Positions 1 to 9,187 of a DNA stretch of 64,000 bases are shown piece by piece. Where the stretch lies: assembly GCF_900091525.1 (NCBI RefSeq), contig NZ_FMCU01000020.1, forward strand, positions 42,805 to 106,804. Reading direction: 5' to 3'. Source of the stretch: Micromonospora matsumotoense. GTDB lineage: Bacteria; Actinomycetota; Actinomycetes; Mycobacteriales; Micromonosporaceae. Position 1 is the first letter of the stretch. Each line of letters opens with the position of its first letter. The notes below the pieces were generated by a model. It saw nothing but the letters and a program-made list of their open reading frames with translations. It was not told the origin of the DNA and did no database searches. Made by a program: the position numbers and the translations under genes.

Positions 1-729
1 GGCGGCTCGCACAACTTCGAGGTCGACCGGGAGTTCGCCCGCCAGGCACTGGCGGCGGTGCCAGATCTTCGCCTGGTCGCGCGGGCGAACCGCGAGTTCC
101 TGCATCGCGCGGTGCGATTCATGCTCGACGAAGGGATTCGGCAGTTCCTGGACATCGGGTCCGGCATTCCGACGGTGGGCAACGTGCATGAGATCGCCCA
201 GCAGGTGGATCCGGACTCCCGCGTGGTCTATGTGGACATCGATCCGGTGGCGGTGACGCACAGCACACACATCCTGGCCGGCCAGCCGAACGCGGTCGCG
301 CTGCTGGAGGACCTGCGCCATCCGGAGGCCGTCCTGGACCATCCGGAGGTTCGTCGGCTGCTGGATCTCGACCGGCCGGTCGGTCTGCTGCTCGTCTCGG
401 TCGTGCACGCGGTCCCCGACCAGGACGACCCGTACGGGCTGATCCGGCGGCTGTGGACGGCGCTGGCTCCGGGCAGTTGCGTGGCGATCAGCCACGTCAC
501 CACCGACAGCCGGCCGGACGAGATGGGCGAGGGCGCCCGGCTCAGTGGCCGGACGAACACCCCGGTCACCGCCCGCACCCGCACGCAGGTGGAAGACTTC
601 TTCGCCGGCCTCGACCTGGTGGAACCCGGCGTGGTGTGGTCACCGCTGTGGCGCCCCGAGTCGTCGGCCGATGTCGGGGAGCACCCGGAGCGGATGAGCT
701 TCTACGTCGGAGTCGGACGCCGCAGGTGA
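1..729 (+). CDS. SAM-dependent methyltransferase, DUF574 type (5' end outside window)
   Basis: The frame is open from base 1, so the N-terminus lies outside the window and the GTG at 58 is internal. The first visible residues (GGSHNFEVDRE) match the conserved GGKDNF-x-VDR block of the DUF574/Methyltransf_19 family, which is also present in the paralogue at 27851-28702. A SAM-binding Rossmann segment follows (FLDIGSGIPT, then VVYVDIDP). The family is abundant in actinomycetes and its substrates are mostly unknown. The TGA stop overlaps the GTG start of the next gene (726-729), so the two are probably translated together. The family call is firm; the substrate is not known. Confidence 0.88.
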   Translation, partial: GGSHNFEVDREFARQALAAVPDLRLVARANREFLHRAVRFMLDEGIRQFLDIGSGIPTVGNVHEIAQQVDPDSRVVYVDIDPVAVTHSTHILAGQPNAVALLEDLRHPEAVLDHPEVRRLLDLDRPVGLLLVSVVHAVPDQDDPYGLIRRLWTALAPGSCVAISHVTTDSRPDEMGEGARLSGRTNTPVTARTRTQVEDFFAGLDLVEPGVVWSPLWRPESSADVGEHPERMSFYVGVGRRR

Positions 730-2579
730 GCGATCGGCCCGCCGCCGACGGGCTCGACGACCGGAGCCGTCCGGGCGTCGAGGAGTTCGTCACGGCGTGG
801 GCCACGGCCCTGCACCGGGCCCACTATGTGCCGATCAGCGCCGAGCAGCGCCGTCGCATCGTGGCCGGACTGGCGGACCGCCTGGTCACCGCGGTTCTCG
901 CCGAGCCGGGCGAGCCCGGAGGCGGCCGGCGGATCGGCACCGATCTGGTGGCGGCCGGCTTCGGGTCGCCGGAGGCGCTCGGTGGCACGATCGCCGTCAT
1001 CGGCTCGCGGTTCCTCGGCGAGCTGGGCATCACCGCCGACCCCACCATTGCCGCTCGGCTGAACCGCCTGCTGGCGGACCTCGCGGCGGGCTTCACGTCG
1101 GCCGCGCACGATCTCAGCCTGCGAGCCCAGGACACGGTCCGGCTGGCCGCGCTCGCCGCTCGCACCCAGGCCGAGGAGGCGTTACGGGTCAGCGAGGCCA
1201 GGTTCCGCCGCTTCGCCACCCACGACCAGTTGACCGGGCTGCCCAACCTGACGTTGCTCACCGAGCAGTTGGGACGGCTGTCCGCCGCCCAGCTGCCGAT
1301 CGACCGGGTCGGAGTCTGCTGCCTCGACGTCGACGACTTCGCGGCGGTCAACGACGTACTCGGCTATCAGGTGGGTGACCTGCTGCTCCGCGAGATCGCC
1401 GACCGGGTCGGCGCGCTCACCGACCGGCGGATCGACCTGGTGGCGCGGCTGGACAGCGACCGGTTCGCGATCCTGGTCCGCGACACCACCTGCGCCGGCG
1501 ACGCCGTCAAGATCGCCGATCAGGCGCTCGCCGCGCTCGCCGCCCCCTTCCGCGTCAACGGCACCGAGGTGCCCCTGACGGTGAGCGCGGGAGTGGCCGA
1601 GGGCACCGTGGCCGACGGTGGCGCCGCGACCCTGATGCGCGCCAGTGAGATCGCGCTGCACTGGGCCAAGGCGGACGGCAAGGCCACCCTGCGCCAGTTC
1701 GACCAGGACCGCAGCAACGCCGACGCCGAGCGTTACCGGCTGTCGGCAGCCATGCCGGCGGCGCTGCGGCGGGGCGAGTTCACCGCCGCCTACCAACCCA
1801 TCGTCGCTCTCCGGTCCGGGCAGTTGACCGGGGTGGAAGCCCTGGCCCGCTGGCAGCATCCTCAGCTCGGCCTGCTGAGCGCCGCCCGGTTCATCGAGCT
1901 CGCCGAACGCACCGGCCTCGTGGTGCCGCTCGGCCGCCAACTGCTGGAGCAGGCGTGCCGGCAGGCCAGCCGGTGGCAGCGGGTCCAACCCGGCCTGTAC
2001 GTGAGCGTCAACGTGTCGGTGCGCCAGCTTCGTCGCAACGGGTTTGCCGGAGCGGTGGCGCAGATCCTCGACCGGACAGGCCTGCCGCCGCACCTGCTCC
2101 AGCTGGAAGTCACCGAGCAGGCGGTGATCGATCTGACCGGCATCGTGACGGAGACGCTGGCGGCACTGATGAAACTCGGCGTCCGGATCGTCATCGACGA
2201 CTTCGGCATCGGCTATGCGAATCTGGCCAATCTCCGCTCCCTTCCCCTGCACGGCCTCAAACTCGACGCCAGCCTGACCCGTTCGTCGGCGCAGCCGGCC
2301 AGGCGGCCGGGGGCCCGCCGCCCCGGCACGGATGACGACTTCCTCAGCACCGTCGTGTCGCTCGGGCACAAGCTCGGCCTCGTGGTGACCGCCGAGGGCA
2401 TCGAAACCGCGCAGCAGGCCCGCCGGCTGACCGCGACCGGTTGCGACAACGGGCAGGGCTGGCACTTCGGCCGTCCGGTGCCGCCCCACGAGATCACTGC
2501 CCGCATCGTCGCCCAGCAGCACCACGACGCCGTGTCACCGGGCACCGAACTGCCGGCGTTACCGATCCAGCAGCGCTGA
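726..2579 (+). CDS. Bifunctional-architecture GGDEF/EAL c-di-GMP protein with degenerate GGDEF
   Basis: A 617-residue protein. I chose the GTG at 726 because it overlaps the previous stop (GTGA) and leaves a plausible N-terminal alpha-helical region of about 150 residues. A GGDEF-fold domain follows (HDQLTGLPN, about residue 160), but the signature loop reads RLDSDRF instead of GG(D/E)EF, so cyclase activity is unlikely. The C-terminal EAL domain keeps EAL at about 371-373, the Asn of VSVNVS, the Glu of LEVTEQ, DDFGIGY at about 491 and the later TAEGIET, so c-di-GMP phosphodiesterase activity is possible. No membrane segment is evident. The partner methyltransferase is translationally coupled; the functional link is unknown. 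Confidence 0.88.
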   Translation: MSDRPAADGLDDRSRPGVEEFVTAWATALHRAHYVPISAEQRRRIVAGLADRLVTAVLAEPGEPGGGRRIGTDLVAAGFGSPEALGGTIAVIGSRFLGELGITADPTIAARLNRLLADLAAGFTSAAHDLSLRAQDTVRLAALAARTQAEEALRVSEARFRRFATHDQLTGLPNLTLLTEQLGRLSAAQLPIDRVGVCCLDVDDFAAVNDVLGYQVGDLLLREIADRVGALTDRRIDLVARLDSDRFAILVRDTTCAGDAVKIADQALAALAAPFRVNGTEVPLTVSAGVAEGTVADGGAATLMRASEIALHWAKADGKATLRQFDQDRSNADAERYRLSAAMPAALRRGEFTAAYQPIVALRSGQLTGVEALARWQHPQLGLLSAARFIELAERTGLVVPLGRQLLEQACRQASRWQRVQPGLYVSVNVSVRQLRRNGFAGAVAQILDRTGLPPHLLQLEVTEQAVIDLTGIVTETLAALMKLGVRIVIDDFGIGYANLANLRSLPLHGLKLDASLTRSSAQPARRPGARRPGTDDDFLSTVVSLGHKLGLVVTAEGIETAQQARRLTATGCDNGQGWHFGRPVPPHEITARIVAQQHHDAVSPGTELPALPIQQR

Positions 2580-2585
2580 AGCACC

Positions 2586-5426
2586 CTAGGGACCGGTGTG
2601 GATCAGCGCCGCCCACAGCTCCGGACGGTCCGGGTGCTCACGCCTCACCCGGTCGATGGCCTTGTCCAACGCGACGGCCGCATCGTCCGCGTCAAGACGC
2701 TCTCCGGCCTTCAAACCGGCGTAGACGTCGTCGGCGACCTGGGCCGCGACCCGGTCGGAGACCGCCCACTGGCTGCCGATGACGTGCCGGAAGCCGGCCA
2801 TCTGCAGTGCCGCGGTGAGATGGATGGCCTCGTCGGGCAGGTCACGGCCGCCCGCTGCGGTGCGGCAGGCGGAGAGGTAGGCGAGGTCGGCGCCGCCGGA
2901 CGACCGGCTGCCGGCGGCGAGACGGCCGGCCAGGTCCAGGACGCTGAGCCTGCCGTCGACCAGGCGGAGGGCGGCGGCACTGGGCCGCTTGAAGTCCTGG
3001 TCGCCATGGCAGGCGAAGTGCGCCCAGCTGTGCTGTTCGAGCGCGGTCAGCACGCCCTCGACGGTGGCACTGCGGCCGGAGAGCACCCGTAGGCCGGGCA
3101 CGTGCGAGCTGACCGCGCGCAGCTCGTCGCTGACCGCCGGCAGCGACGCCTGGCCGGGCAGGGTGCCGAGACCCACGGCGAAAGCCCGCGGCGGTCCGGG
3201 TGGTGCCGGGGTGGCCCGGGCGCGCAGCAACGCGGACAGGCTCGGGATGTAGGACGACACGCAGCGGGCGGCGACCGAGATCCGGCGCTTCGCGGCAAGC
3301 GGCGCGCTCGCGCCGAATCGACCGGCGGCGTGCAGCGGCAGCATCGTCAGTGGCCCGGTCGGGCACCACCAGACGCGGTGCCGCCGATCCGTCGCGCCAC
3401 CGAGGATGTCGTCGAGGGCCGCGCAGACGGATTCTCCGACGGTGTCCCAGAGCCATCGTTGCAGCGACACCAGCGTCTGGTGCAGCGCGACCCGCTCGGC
3501 CGGCCCGCCACCCCCTTCCACCGCCCGCTGCACCTCAAGGAACGCGGCGGCACGTTGGTGCGCCGTGTCGTGGGACAGCCACGGGAGCGGCACTGCCCGT
3601 ACCCCGTCGGCGGTGACGATGATCGCGTCGCTGCGCCACCGCGAGGTGTTGACCAGCACCGCCGCACCGCCGGTGGTCGCGGGCTGCAGGGCGGCGAACG
3701 ACGGCGGGTGCAGGAAGTTCTCGAAGCCCGGCTGGCGGCGGGCCTCGGCCGCGAGCTTCTCCCAGCGTTCCGCCAACCGGCGGCGGTGACCGGCGTCCTC
3801 GGTCTCCGCGCGATGCGGTCCACGCAGCGCGCTGGTCAGCAGGTGATGGCCCATCTCCCCACCAGGGCGGGCCGGCAGCTCGATGATCGGGGACGCCTCC
3901 GCCCCGTCCAGTTCCCGGCGCGTCCGGTCGAGCTCCTGGGCGAGTGCGGGCGCGACCACGGCCAGCTCGGACAGGTCGCTGCGGGTCTGCAGGGCCTGGG
4001 ACCACAGCACCTGACGGCCCTGCTCCAGGAGTTCCACCGCGCGTTCCGGCTGCCCGGCGGCGATGGCCCAGGCAGCCGCGTCGCCGGCCAGGCCGGACAC
4101 CGTCGTCAGCCGCTTCTCCTGCACCGTGCGGTCCAGGCCACGCCACGCCAGCAGCGGCAGCAGGCCCACGGCGGTGCCGTACGCCTCCAGGGCCAACTCT
4201 GCGTCGCCGGCTTCGGCGGCGGTCTGCGCCCAGGTGCGGGCCGCGGTCATCCGGATCTCGATCGCACCCGCCCGGGAAGCCGACGACGACCGCCACATGC
4301 CGACTGCGGCGTCGAGGTCGGCCGGGTCGTGATCGATCAGGTAGCGAATCCGCAACGCCGTGCCGAGCACGTTGAGGGCCCGCGCCCGGTCCGGGTGGCC
4401 GGGGGAGAACCCGGCCAGGGCGGCCATGCCGGTCTCGACGGCGTCGCTGACCCCTTTCGGGTCGCTGCTCATCCGGGCCCGGATGAGCAGCGAGTGGGCC
4501 AGGCTGACCAGGTGGCCGGCCCGTTGCGTGCCGGCCGTCGGCGATTCGACGGCCTCCCGGGCGCTACGGATCGCCTCGTCCAGGTGCAGCGACGAGTTGC
4601 TGCTGAGGCCGTGTATGACCAGCAGGACCCCGTGGGTGGACAGCAGTTGCGCGCGGACCGTGTCGATGTTCGGCAGGTCGGCGACGACCTGCCGGCTGAC
4701 CTGGACCGCCTCGCGCAGGTCGGCGTCGTCGGCACCGTCGAGACTCACCCAGCGCTGCACCAGCGCGATCACCAGCACGCCGTTGAGGGGGGCCCGGTCG
4801 ACGTGCCGCCCGGACATGGCGGCCAGGCCGTCGCGACAGTGCGCGATCGCCTCGTCGATGTCACCCTGGCCGCCGGTGCGGACGAAACGCATGACCAGGC
4901 AGAGCGCCAGCAGTTGACGGGCGGTGAGCGCGTGGTCCGGGTCGGTGGACCGTTGGACCTCCCGGCTGAGGCGGACGGCGGTGTCGATGTCCGCCAGCTG
5001 ACCGAACCTCTCGAAACTGAGCCGGTACACGTTCACACAGCGGACCAGCACATCCGTCCGGGTGGGGTCGCTCTCGCCGGCGGCGGCCACGGCGACGTCC
5101 GCGTGCCGTTTCGCCATGGACAGGTCCGACACCGCGCGCCGCTGTTCGAACCGAAAGCCGACGACCAGGGCGAGTTGGGCATTGACGTACGGCCACCACG
5201 GATCATCGGCCGCGGTCAGCGTCACTGCCTTCTCGGCGGTGGCCACCGCGGCGTCGAGGTACTTCGGGTCCGAAGTCCGGCCCCGCAACATCAGGACGGT
5301 GGACAGCGCGGCGAGCACATCCACCCGGGACGGATCGGCGGCGAGGAGACCCCGTGCCAGGCCCTCGGCCCGGACCAGCAGAGATTCGTCACCGCTGTCG
5401 TTGTACGCGACGATCAGCGGGTCCAC
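2586..5426 (-). CDS. TPR-repeat protein with C-terminal CHAT (caspase-like) protease domain
   Basis: About 946 residues. The N-terminal two thirds are Ala/Leu-rich helical repeats of TPR character, and the C-terminal part is a CHAT domain. The catalytic His lies in HFACHGDQD (codon at 3006-3008) and the Cys in YLSACRTAAGG (codon at 2865-2867), the two residues of the clan CD cysteine-protease dyad, so the enzyme looks intact. The frame stays open to 5534, but that start would run into the divergent gene at 5510. GTG at 5424-5426 has GAGGGG 12 bases upstream and is my choice; a GTG at 5454-5456 is the alternative. It is transcribed away from the small Cys-rich gene at 5510 and sits beside a kinase/PP2C/vWA operon. 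In such settings CHAT proteins are often effectors of conflict or cell-death systems; its target here is unknown. Confidence 0.85.
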   Translation of the reverse strand: MDPLIVAYNDSGDESLLVRAEGLARGLLAADPSRVDVLAALSTVLMLRGRTSDPKYLDAAVATAEKAVTLTAADDPWWPYVNAQLALVVGFRFEQRRAVSDLSMAKRHADVAVAAAGESDPTRTDVLVRCVNVYRLSFERFGQLADIDTAVRLSREVQRSTDPDHALTARQLLALCLVMRFVRTGGQGDIDEAIAHCRDGLAAMSGRHVDRAPLNGVLVIALVQRWVSLDGADDADLREAVQVSRQVVADLPNIDTVRAQLLSTHGVLLVIHGLSSNSSLHLDEAIRSAREAVESPTAGTQRAGHLVSLAHSLLIRARMSSDPKGVSDAVETGMAALAGFSPGHPDRARALNVLGTALRIRYLIDHDPADLDAAVGMWRSSSASRAGAIEIRMTAARTWAQTAAEAGDAELALEAYGTAVGLLPLLAWRGLDRTVQEKRLTTVSGLAGDAAAWAIAAGQPERAVELLEQGRQVLWSQALQTRSDLSELAVVAPALAQELDRTRRELDGAEASPIIELPARPGGEMGHHLLTSALRGPHRAETEDAGHRRRLAERWEKLAAEARRQPGFENFLHPPSFAALQPATTGGAAVLVNTSRWRSDAIIVTADGVRAVPLPWLSHDTAHQRAAAFLEVQRAVEGGGGPAERVALHQTLVSLQRWLWDTVGESVCAALDDILGGATDRRHRVWWCPTGPLTMLPLHAAGRFGASAPLAAKRRISVAARCVSSYIPSLSALLRARATPAPPGPPRAFAVGLGTLPGQASLPAVSDELRAVSSHVPGLRVLSGRSATVEGVLTALEQHSWAHFACHGDQDFKRPSAAALRLVDGRLSVLDLAGRLAAGSRSSGGADLAYLSACRTAAGGRDLPDEAIHLTAALQMAGFRHVIGSQWAVSDRVAAQVADDVYAGLKAGERLDADDAAVALDKAIDRVRREHPDRPELWAALIHTGP

Positions 5427-5509
5427 CGAGTCGATGGACCCCTCTGCGGATGGCACCGGTTCAGTAGATTCGACAGCAGCTGAGGCGTCAACCGACGGGA
5501 GTGTCGTGT

Positions 5510-5887
5510 ATGGAGCAGCGTCGTCTGCTGGCATCGTTGTGCGCCGCCGTGCCGACCCTGCGCGAACGTGCCGAGGCCGGGCTGTGGAGCGACCTGCTCG
5601 ACGAACTCCTCGACGACCTGGCCGCCGGTAGACCCGTGGTGGAGGTCTGTCAGCAACTCGGCTGGCGGGTCGAGACCGAGACCGAGACCGAGCGCAGCGG
5701 CACCGGCCCGTCGTTCACCGACTATGCCGAGGGCGCCCAACTGGAGGGTCTCGCGCCGGTGGTGCTGAACGGCGACTACCGCTGCCCGCGCCACCGCTGC
5801 TCGCGTCGGGCCCACCGCGACGACCGGGGTCGGGTGCCGCACTGCGCGCTCGCCGGGACGCCGATGACATACCGGGCCGAGCCATGA
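5510..5887 (+). CDS. Small protein with C-terminal four-Cys/His putative zinc motif
   Basis: A 125-residue protein. ATG at 5510 is chosen because CGGGAG lies seven bases upstream. The N-terminal half is helical and acidic (ERAEAGLWSDLLDELLDDL). The C-terminus has a compact Cys/His cluster, YRCPRHRCSRRAH then PHCALAGTPM, which reads as a small zinc-binding knuckle. Its TGA overlaps the ATG of the membrane protein at 5884 (ATGA), so the two are coupled. It is divergent from the CHAT gene. Small proteins of this general build occur with CHAT/caspase-type conflict effectors in actinomycetes and may be adaptors; that role is an inference. The extreme N-terminus has no signal peptide. Confidence 0.75.
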   Translation: MEQRRLLASLCAAVPTLRERAEAGLWSDLLDELLDDLAAGRPVVEVCQQLGWRVETETETERSGTGPSFTDYAEGAQLEGLAPVVLNGDYRCPRHRCSRRAHRDDRGRVPHCALAGTPMTYRAEP

Positions 5888-6768
5888 TCGAGGTGTTGCT
5901 GGGCGAGGTCGGACGGCGCATCAACGACCGCTGGCTGACCCGTGCGCTCGGCCCCGGACTGTTGTGGTGCGCGGTGGCCGCCTTCGCCGTACTGCCGGGT
6001 CGCAAGGCCGTCTTCGACGTCCACGGCGCGGCGCTCGCCGCGGCCGACGCGCTCGATCATCTGAAGGACCGGGTCAGCCTGGCCGTGGTGGTCGGGTCGC
6101 TCGTCGTGGCGGCCGCTGCGGCGGCGGCGGTCTGCGCCCAGGCGGCCGGCAGGGTCGCCCGCCACGTCTGGCTGGGCTCCTGGCCGGGCCCGGCGGGCCG
6201 GGTCGCGGTGGCGGTGACCGCGCGTCGGCGTGCCGCCGCCGTGCGTCGGATCGCCGCGCAACGCCGGGTGGTGCCGGCGGTCTACCTGCCGGCCCGCCCG
6301 ACGTGGATCGGTGACCGGATCCGGCTCGCCGACGACCGGGTGGCCGCGCAGTACGGTCTCCGCCTGGGCCTGATCTGGCCGCGGCTGTGGCTGCTGCTCG
6401 GTGCCGACGGCCGGACCGACGTGATGCAGGCGCGCGACCGGCTCGACCGGGCCGTCACCTCGGCCGGCTGGGCGGTGCTCCACCTCGCGCTGACCCCGTG
6501 GTGGTGGCCGGCGGCGCTGCTCGGCGCGACCCTCGGTGCCGTCTCCTGGTGGCGGGCCCGGTCTGCGGCGGGCCTGTTCGCCGACATCGTGGAGGCGTCC
6601 GTCGACCTGCGTCACCGCAACCTGGTCGCCGAGCTGGGTTTCCCGGTCGAAGAGGGCCGTCCGGTGCCGCCGTCCACCGCCGCCGCCGTCAACGATCTGC
6701 TGCACAAGGGTGCCAGCGGTCACGGGCACGAGGCCCGGACCGGTGCGGAGAGCGAGCCGACGTCATAG
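5884..6768 (+). CDS. Membrane protein of unknown function in the CHAT locus
   Basis: A 294-residue protein starting at the ATG that overlaps the preceding stop. I see a hydrophobic segment near residues 20-40, a strong one near 65-85 (VSLAVVVGSLVVAAAAAAAV), and two closely spaced ones near 195-225 around ALTPWWWPAALLG, so about three to four membrane spans. Between them is a soluble loop with the ordered motif ARPTWIGDR and QYGLRLGLIWPRLWLLL. I have seen similar actinomycete proteins but know no assigned function. The C-terminus is soluble. The last 49 bases overlap, tail to tail, with the end of the kinase gene. Inference: the membrane-facing or membrane-targeting component of the locus. Confidence 0.72.
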   Translation: MIEVLLGEVGRRINDRWLTRALGPGLLWCAVAAFAVLPGRKAVFDVHGAALAAADALDHLKDRVSLAVVVGSLVVAAAAAAAVCAQAAGRVARHVWLGSWPGPAGRVAVAVTARRRAAAVRRIAAQRRVVPAVYLPARPTWIGDRIRLADDRVAAQYGLRLGLIWPRLWLLLGADGRTDVMQARDRLDRAVTSAGWAVLHLALTPWWWPAALLGATLGAVSWWRARSAAGLFADIVEASVDLRHRNLVAELGFPVEEGRPVPPSTAAAVNDLLHKGASGHGHEARTGAESEPTS

Positions 6769-8336
6769 CCGTCACCGTCCTTGACGAGCGACAGCCGGGA
6801 GCGCCAGCAACCGGCTGACGAGCCGGCACCACTCGGCGCGAACACCACGTTGACCTGCGGGTTGCCGCTGGCCGCAGTGCGGATTCCGATGATCGTCGCG
6901 ACCCGGAACGGGCCTTTCCCCGTCAATGTGCCGGCGCGGGCGATCTGGGTCTTGCTGCGGTCCACCAGCCGCGGCGCGTCGATGTTGAGCCCGCAGAGGA
7001 AGCTGCCGACGGTGACGACTGCGGCTTTCGTCCGGGCGGACGACCGGTTCAGGCCGGGTCCCACCGTGACGTCGCTGAGGATGCAGGCCCTGGTCAGGGG
7101 GAGGAGCTTTTCGAGGTCGAAACGGGTCGGCAGAGGCAGGCCGGGGTATCGGGGCACCCCTGCCGAGCTGCCGGCGGGCAGGAGCGGATCCGGATTCCTC
7201 ATCGGCAATCCGGGGTAGGAAGGCGGCGGGGCGGTCCAGCGGAACCCCGTCGGCAGGGTCGTCCGGGAGGTCGTGCCCGACGAGTCGCTGTTGGCGCTGA
7301 TCAGGCCGGCCAGCACCGCGATCGCGACCATCGCCCCCACGAGCAGACCCCACCCCCGGCCGGCCGGTTGCGGGCTGACCACCCGGGGCTTCGGGATGAT
7401 CCGGCGTACGGGGTCTGGACGTGCGGCGTTCCGGTGGGGCGGCTCCTGTTCCGTCGGGGGAGCAACCGGTTCCACCGGCGTCGGAGGTGTGCGGTGGATG
7501 CTCCGGTCCAGGGTGGGCAACCACTGCTCCGGAGCAGGCCGGCGTTGCGGGTCGGGGTCGAGACTCCGGCCGGCGAGGGTGAGCAGTTGCCGGTCGAGCC
7601 GCCGCCGGGCCCCGTCCGGATCGCGGGTCTGCTGGTCACCCGCGAACAGGCGCACCGCGAGCAGCCCGAACTTGAACGCGTCGGTGGCCGGCGTGGCCAG
7701 TTCCTCGGCGTCCGCATCCGGCACGTGCCACTCCGGGGTCTCGGCCTGTGCCAGCACCGAGTCGCCGTCGAGGCGCATCGCGTCGCAGTCGATGAAGTAG
7801 CACCGGGGCCGGGCGTCGAGGCTGAACAGCAGGTTGTTCGGCGACAGGTCGCCGACGCAGACGCCGAGCCGGTGCAGCAGGGTCAGCGCCTCGCCGGTGT
7901 CACGCAGCAGTTCGAGGCGCATCCGGTTGTCGATGTGCAGTCCACGGTCGCGCAGGTAGTCGTCGCTGTTCAGCAGGTACTGCACCTGTGCCAGGACGGT
8001 GTCCGCCCCCCGCGGCAGTTGGATCCGGACGCGGAACCGGTCGGGTACCCGTGGCATCAGGAACCCACGGACCACACCCTCCTTGCGGACGATCGCGGTG
8101 GGCCAGGCGGCGAGACCGAGCAGCGCGTCCGCATCCGGTCCGGCGTCGGCGGCGAGCCGGACGAAGCGGTGCAACGTGGTGACGTCGACGTCGTCGACGA
8201 ACCGGGTCGCGTACTCCTTGTAGACCCACCGGGGATCCTCGGTGAGGGCGTACACCGTGCCCTGACCGCCGGCCCCGATACGGGTACGCGGACCGAGGGC
8301 GGACAGGCTCACCTCGGGCGGCAGCGGGCCGGTCAT
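6720..8336 (-). CDS. Transmembrane protein kinase of the vWA/PP2C/kinase triad
   Basis: A 538-residue protein. ATG at 8334-8336 is chosen because it overlaps the PP2C stop (ATGA, 8333-8336). The kinase domain is divergent but has a nucleotide loop (IGAGGQGTVY), the Lys of VYKEY, a catalytic loop GDLSPNN with Asp near residue 163, and DCD in place of DFG (FIDCDAMR), so it should bind metal and ATP. A Pro-rich linker leads to one membrane span near 330-353 (LLVGAMVAIAVLAGLI). The outer C-terminal domain has Cys residues (TRACIL, FLCGLN) and no family I recognise. It is the last gene of a vWA-PP2C-kinase operon with 4-base overlaps. Such triads (TerY-P type) regulate stress or conflict effectors. 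Confidence 0.82.
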   Translation of the reverse strand: MTGPLPPEVSLSALGPRTRIGAGGQGTVYALTEDPRWVYKEYATRFVDDVDVTTLHRFVRLAADAGPDADALLGLAAWPTAIVRKEGVVRGFLMPRVPDRFRVRIQLPRGADTVLAQVQYLLNSDDYLRDRGLHIDNRMRLELLRDTGEALTLLHRLGVCVGDLSPNNLLFSLDARPRCYFIDCDAMRLDGDSVLAQAETPEWHVPDADAEELATPATDAFKFGLLAVRLFAGDQQTRDPDGARRRLDRQLLTLAGRSLDPDPQRRPAPEQWLPTLDRSIHRTPPTPVEPVAPPTEQEPPHRNAARPDPVRRIIPKPRVVSPQPAGRGWGLLVGAMVAIAVLAGLISANSDSSGTTSRTTLPTGFRWTAPPPSYPGLPMRNPDPLLPAGSSAGVPRYPGLPLPTRFDLEKLLPLTRACILSDVTVGPGLNRSSARTKAAVVTVGSFLCGLNIDAPRLVDRSKTQIARAGTLTGKGPFRVATIIGIRTAASGNPQVNVVFAPSGAGSSAGCWRSRLSLVKDGDGYDVGSLSAPVRASCP

Positions 8337-9187
8337 GACAGCTCGGGCGACACCGGCCAGACGGCCAGCACCGTGCGGTCGTCGTCCCACGACCCGCCGG
8401 CGAAGTCGAGCATCCAGGCGAGCCGGGTCATCGCCGGAGGCGTGGCCAGCCCGTCGCCGAACAGCCGCCCGAGGTCCCCGGTGCCGTGGCCGAGCGGCTC
8501 GGCGAAGCCGTCGGTAGCCAGCACCAACACGTTGCCCTCCACGATCGCCACCTCCACCGGTTCGACCTCGGCGGGCACCCGGGGCAGGGCGGCGACGCCG
8601 TCCGGGAGCAGCTCGTCCTGCGGGTCGGTCAGGGCGGCGAACAGCGGCTCCCAGGTGCCGTCGCGCAACCGCCAGGCGGTCGAGTCGCCGACCCGGACCA
8701 GCTGGGCGACGGCCCGACCGGGGCCGTCGGGCCGGACGAGGGCGACGACCACGGTGCTGGCCAGCAGGGTCTCGGCCTGCTGCGGATCGCTGTCACCCAG
8801 CTGCCGCCCGGCGTACTCCACCAGCGCCCAGCCCGCGCAGCGCAGCAGGTCGTGCCAGTCGACCGTGCCGTCGGCGCGCAGCAGGTAGTCGACGACCGTC
8901 CGGCACACCATGGTGGCGCCCAGGTGGGACAGGGGGGCGTTGGAGACCCCGTCGGCCACCACCGCGATCACCGAACCGCCCACCGTGGCCAGGGCGAAAT
9001 CATCCTGCCGGGGTACGCCGGACGCCCGGTGGCCGGGCCCGCGCACCGAGGCCGCCCGCACCTCGAAACCGCCCGCCGCCCAGCCGTCGATCACCGTGTC
9101 CGACCGGTACGGCTGCGTCTGTGGGGCGCGGGCCGACAACTGCGGGCCCGTGGCCCCGATCAACGGAGGCGCCCAGTCGAAGCTCAC
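8333..9187 (-). CDS. PP2C-family protein Ser/Thr phosphatase
   Basis: A 284-residue protein starting with GTG at 9185-9187, which overlaps the vWA stop (GTGA). PP2C metal-binding acidic motifs occur in order: QDDFALA near residue 60, VVADGVSNA, LATDGFAEP, and the final WDDDRTVLAVW. The usual ADGMGG reads ADGVSNA, as often seen in phosphatases paired with dedicated kinases. No signal peptide or membrane span is present, so it should act in the cytoplasm. The immediate overlap with the kinase gene implies equal dosage of opposing activities. Target phosphoproteins are probably the kinase and other locus members; this is inferred from arrangement only. Confidence 0.88.
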   Translation of the reverse strand: MSFDWAPPLIGATGPQLSARAPQTQPYRSDTVIDGWAAGGFEVRAASVRGPGHRASGVPRQDDFALATVGGSVIAVVADGVSNAPLSHLGATMVCRTVVDYLLRADGTVDWHDLLRCAGWALVEYAGRQLGDSDPQQAETLLASTVVVALVRPDGPGRAVAQLVRVGDSTAWRLRDGTWEPLFAALTDPQDELLPDGVAALPRVPAEVEPVEVAIVEGNVLVLATDGFAEPLGHGTGDLGRLFGDGLATPPAMTRLAWMLDFAGGSWDDDRTVLAVWPVSPELS

